From a bacterium (GTDB taxonomy: Bacteria; Vulcanimicrobiota; Vulcanimicrobiia; Vulcanimicrobiales; Vulcanimicrobiaceae), in contig JAKAPO010000102.1 of assembly GCA_021807065.1 (NCBI GenBank), positions 1 to 7,871 on the forward strand: a DNA stretch of 7,871 nt, in the 5' to 3' direction. Below are positions 5,812 to 7,871 of this stretch, piece by piece; position 1 is the first letter of the stretch, and each line of letters opens with the position of its first letter. The translations under genes and the position numbers were made by a program. Below the pieces are notes generated by a model. That model was not told the origin of the DNA. It did not search any database and was given only the letters and a program-made list of their open reading frames with translations.

Positions 5812-7857
5812 GTGAATAACGACATTGTACAACAGGTCAACGTCGAAGATGAGATGCGGGAGAGTTATCTCTCCTACGCGATGTCGGTCATCGCGGCTCG
5901 CGCGCTCCCCGACGTCCGCGATGGGCTCAAGCCGGTGCAGCGCCGCATCCTCTATGCGATGCGCGAGATGGGCCTCGATCCCTCGAAGCAGCATCGCAAA
6001 TGCGCCGGTATCATCGGCGAGGTCCTCAAGAGTTATCACCCGCACGGCGATGCCTCCGTCTACGATGCTCTCGTCCGGATGGCGCAGGATTTCACCCTAC
6101 GCTACACGCTCGTCGACGGTCACGGCAACTTCGGCTCGATCGATCCCGACCCGCCGGCGGCCTATCGGTACACCGAGGCACGCCTGGCGCGGGCGTCGCT
6201 CGAGATGCTCTCCGATATCGACAAAGAGACCGTTCCGTTCGTCACAAACTTCGACAATCAGGGCACCGAACCGAGCGTCCTGCCGGGAAAGCTTCCGCAG
6301 CTCCTGCTCAACGGTTCGAGCGGCATCGCGGTCGGCATGGCGACGAACATTCCGCCGCATAACCTCGCCGAGATCTGCGACGCGATCGCTGCGTTGATCG
6401 AGAACCCGAAGCTCGATGACGACAAACTCTGCGACATCGTTCCCGGTCCCGATTTTCCGACCGGTGGCATGATCCTCGGCTCGCAGGCCGCGCGCGAGGC
6501 CTACAAGACCGGCCGCGGCTCGATCACGATGCGCGGCAAGGCGGAGATCGTCGAAGAGCGCGGCCGCCACCGGATCATCATCACCGAGATTCCGTATCAG
6601 ATCTACAAGAGCCGCATCGTCGAAGCGATCGCCGAAGCGCATGCCGAGAAGCGCATCACCGGCATCGCTCGGCTCGACGACGAGTCCAATCGCAAAGGTA
6701 TGCGCGTCGTCGTCGAGCTGCAGAAGAGCGCGACCCCGAAGGTCGTGCTGAACCAACTTTTCCGCCACACGCCGTTGCAGGCAAGTTTCGGTTTCAACAT
6801 GCTCGCGCTCGTACCGGCCGGCGCGCCACGCGGCGACGGCAGCGTCGCAGTCGAACCGCAAGTGCTCACGCTCAAGCAACTGCTCGAACACTTCGTCGCA
6901 CACCGCAAAGAGGTCGTCACCCGTCGAACGCAGCACGATTTGACGAAAGCCAAAGAGCGCGCGCACCTGCTCGAAGGCTACCGCATCGCGCTCGATAGCA
7001 TCGATGAAGTGATCGAGATCGTACGCGGGAGCGAAACGACCGACGAGGCGAAGGCGAGGCTTTCGAAACGTTTCAAGCTCTCCGACGTCCAGGCGCAGGC
7101 GATCGTCGACATGCGGTTGCGAACGCTCGTCGGCCTCGAACGCCAAAAGATCGAGGACGAGTACAAACAGCTCATCAAGACGATCGCCGAGCTCGAAGAC
7201 ATCTTACGCAGCCCGCGCAAGATCGCGCAGATCGTCAAGAGCGAGACGCTCGATCTCAAGAAACGGTTCGGCGACGCTCGGCGCACGCAGATCGTTCCCG
7301 CCGAAGACGAGTTTTCGGTCGAGCAGCTGATCCCCAACATCGACGTCGTCGTGACCTACACGGTTGGCGGTTACATCAAGCGAGTTTCGGTCGACACCTT
7401 CCGCACCCAGAATCGTGGTGGCCGCGGCGTCATCGGTATCGCCAATCTCAAGCGCGAAGACATCGTGCGCAACTTTTTCGTGACCAAGACGCACGACCAC
7501 GTGCTCTTCTTCACGAACAAAGGCCGCGTCTATCGGTTGCGCGCTTACGAGATTCCCGACACGACCCGCCAAGCGCGCGGCACCGCGCTCGTCAATCTGC
7601 TCACGCTCCCTCCCGGCGAAGAGGTGAGCGCGGTCTTTCCCATCGTGAACTTCGAAGGTGAAAAATATCTCGTGATGGTCACGCGCCGCGGCGTCATCAA
7701 GAAGACGAAGCTCTCGGAGTTCGCCAACGTGCGGCGCAGCGGCCTGATCGCGCAGAGTTTAGACGAAGGCGATGAGTTGCTCGGGGTCGACCTCTCCGAC
7801 GGTTCGCACGACATCATTCTCGGAACGCAGCGCGGCATGGCGGTGCATTTCAACTAG
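5812..7857 (+). CDS. gyrA: DNA gyrase subunit A, C-terminus cut short near the window end
   Basis: The breakage-reunion subunit of DNA gyrase, a GyrA2GyrB2 enzyme that introduces negative supercoils. Hallmarks in order: EDEMRESYLSYAMSVI at the start, ALPDVRDGLKPVQRRILYAM (31-50), YHPHGDASVYD (75-85), RYTE with catalytic Y120, IPYQIYKSRIVE (260-271), the coiled-coil region (about 365-490), then C-terminal pinwheel blades from about 505 with the GyrA box QNRGGRG (533-539). That box favours GyrA over ParC. GTG 5812 is the only start that keeps the conserved N-terminus, as a TAG closes the frame at 5797-5799; no Shine-Dalgarno sequence is seen. The 681-residue frame stops in the first strand of the fourth blade, well short of the usual 800 or more residues. 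The bases after the TAG still resemble GyrA code, so a base-call error at a contig end or a real nonsense mutation is likely, not a natural end. Confidence 0.96.
   Translation: MNNDIVQQVNVEDEMRESYLSYAMSVIAARALPDVRDGLKPVQRRILYAMREMGLDPSKQHRKCAGIIGEVLKSYHPHGDASVYDALVRMAQDFTLRYTLVDGHGNFGSIDPDPPAAYRYTEARLARASLEMLSDIDKETVPFVTNFDNQGTEPSVLPGKLPQLLLNGSSGIAVGMATNIPPHNLAEICDAIAALIENPKLDDDKLCDIVPGPDFPTGGMILGSQAAREAYKTGRGSITMRGKAEIVEERGRHRIIITEIPYQIYKSRIVEAIAEAHAEKRITGIARLDDESNRKGMRVVVELQKSATPKVVLNQLFRHTPLQASFGFNMLALVPAGAPRGDGSVAVEPQVLTLKQLLEHFVAHRKEVVTRRTQHDLTKAKERAHLLEGYRIALDSIDEVIEIVRGSETTDEAKARLSKRFKLSDVQAQAIVDMRLRTLVGLERQKIEDEYKQLIKTIAELEDILRSPRKIAQIVKSETLDLKKRFGDARRTQIVPAEDEFSVEQLIPNIDVVVTYTVGGYIKRVSVDTFRTQNRGGRGVIGIANLKREDIVRNFFVTKTHDHVLFFTNKGRVYRLRAYEIPDTTRQARGTALVNLLTLPPGEEVSAVFPIVNFEGEKYLVMVTRRGVIKKTKLSEFANVRRSGLIAQSLDEGDELLGVDLSDGSHDIILGTQRGMAVHFN
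5824..5829 (-). promoter_or_regulatory. Possible -10 element for the tsaE operon inside the gyrA 5' end
   Basis: On the minus strand this reads TACAAT, five of six matches to TATAAT, placed so that transcription would begin roughly 9 bases before the tsaE ATG. No matching -35 lies at 16-18 bases; a TTGACC exists but only 5 bases upstream, which is not a workable spacing. With the starts 3 bases apart, any tsaE promoter must lie within gyrA coding DNA. A single hexamer is weak evidence. Confidence 0.18.
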
Positions 7858-7871
7858 AAGGGCGGGCGTCC

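Noticed and set aside
5809..6045. N-terminal extension of TsaE to an in-frame start at 6045
   Set aside because: The extra 79 codons are antisense to the most conserved part of gyrA and unrelated to TsaE; ATG 5808 gives the normal length.
6097..7146. Minus-strand ORF (349 codons) opposite gyrA
   Set aside because: Lies entirely antisense to conserved gyrA sequence and has no recognisable protein features.
1..7871. CRISPR array, tRNA, insertion sequence, toxin-antitoxin or defence island
   Set aside because: No direct-repeat array, cloverleaf, transposase or terminal inverted repeat was seen; the DNA is filled by recognisable housekeeping and exported-protein genes.

Overview
This is a dense, high-GC bacterial chromosomal window. 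It carries one divergent housekeeping locus (gyrA against a tsaE-tsaB-rimI-yqeK/rsfS cluster), followed by exported proteins. I see no mobile element, CRISPR array, tRNA or rRNA, and no gene-free stretch longer than about 50 bases. The lineage cannot be fixed from the sequence. The gene content (a roughly 1000-residue Asp-box 'VPS10/sortilin-like' exoprotein beside a serine carboxypeptidase, and a single GyrA of generic type) would fit an uncultured, environmental, high-GC phylum such as Eremiobacterota (WPS-2) or an acidobacterial relative. That is a guess.

Layout, left to right. At 2-97 (+) lies the last part of an S10-type serine carboxypeptidase with its catalytic-His motif. It converges, with 20 bases between the stops, on a large secreted Asp-box beta-propeller protein (118-3081, -). 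Next, all on the minus strand, come a 47-residue single-span membrane ORF (3125-3268), a YqeK-RsfS fusion (3265-4179), RimI (4176-4718), TsaB (4715-5371) and TsaE (5368-5808). On the plus strand, starting only 3 bases from the tsaE start, is gyrA (5812-7857). It reads into a TAG 14 bases before the window edge and is clearly short of a complete GyrA.

How the genes fit together. TsaE and TsaB are two of the proteins that make the t6A base of ANN-decoding tRNAs. RimI acetylates ribosomal protein S18. The YqeK domain degrades Ap4A, and the RsfS domain silences the large ribosomal subunit in starvation. The cluster is therefore a translation-maintenance operon. Every junction in it is a 4-base stop/start overlap: ATGA, ATGA, CTGA, ATGA. 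This regularity is the main argument for a CTG start of the yqeK-rsfS gene. The usual partners tsaD and nadD are not in the window. The Asp-box protein is 43 bases further downstream and may belong to a separate unit.

I do not see an undescribed defence or mobile system here. The points worth a second look are the YqeK-RsfS fusion with its non-AUG start, the coupled small membrane ORF, the 3-base divergent spacer between tsaE and gyrA, the suspicious stop at the gyrA end, and a few atypical residues in GyrA, TsaB, RimI and the propeller protein.
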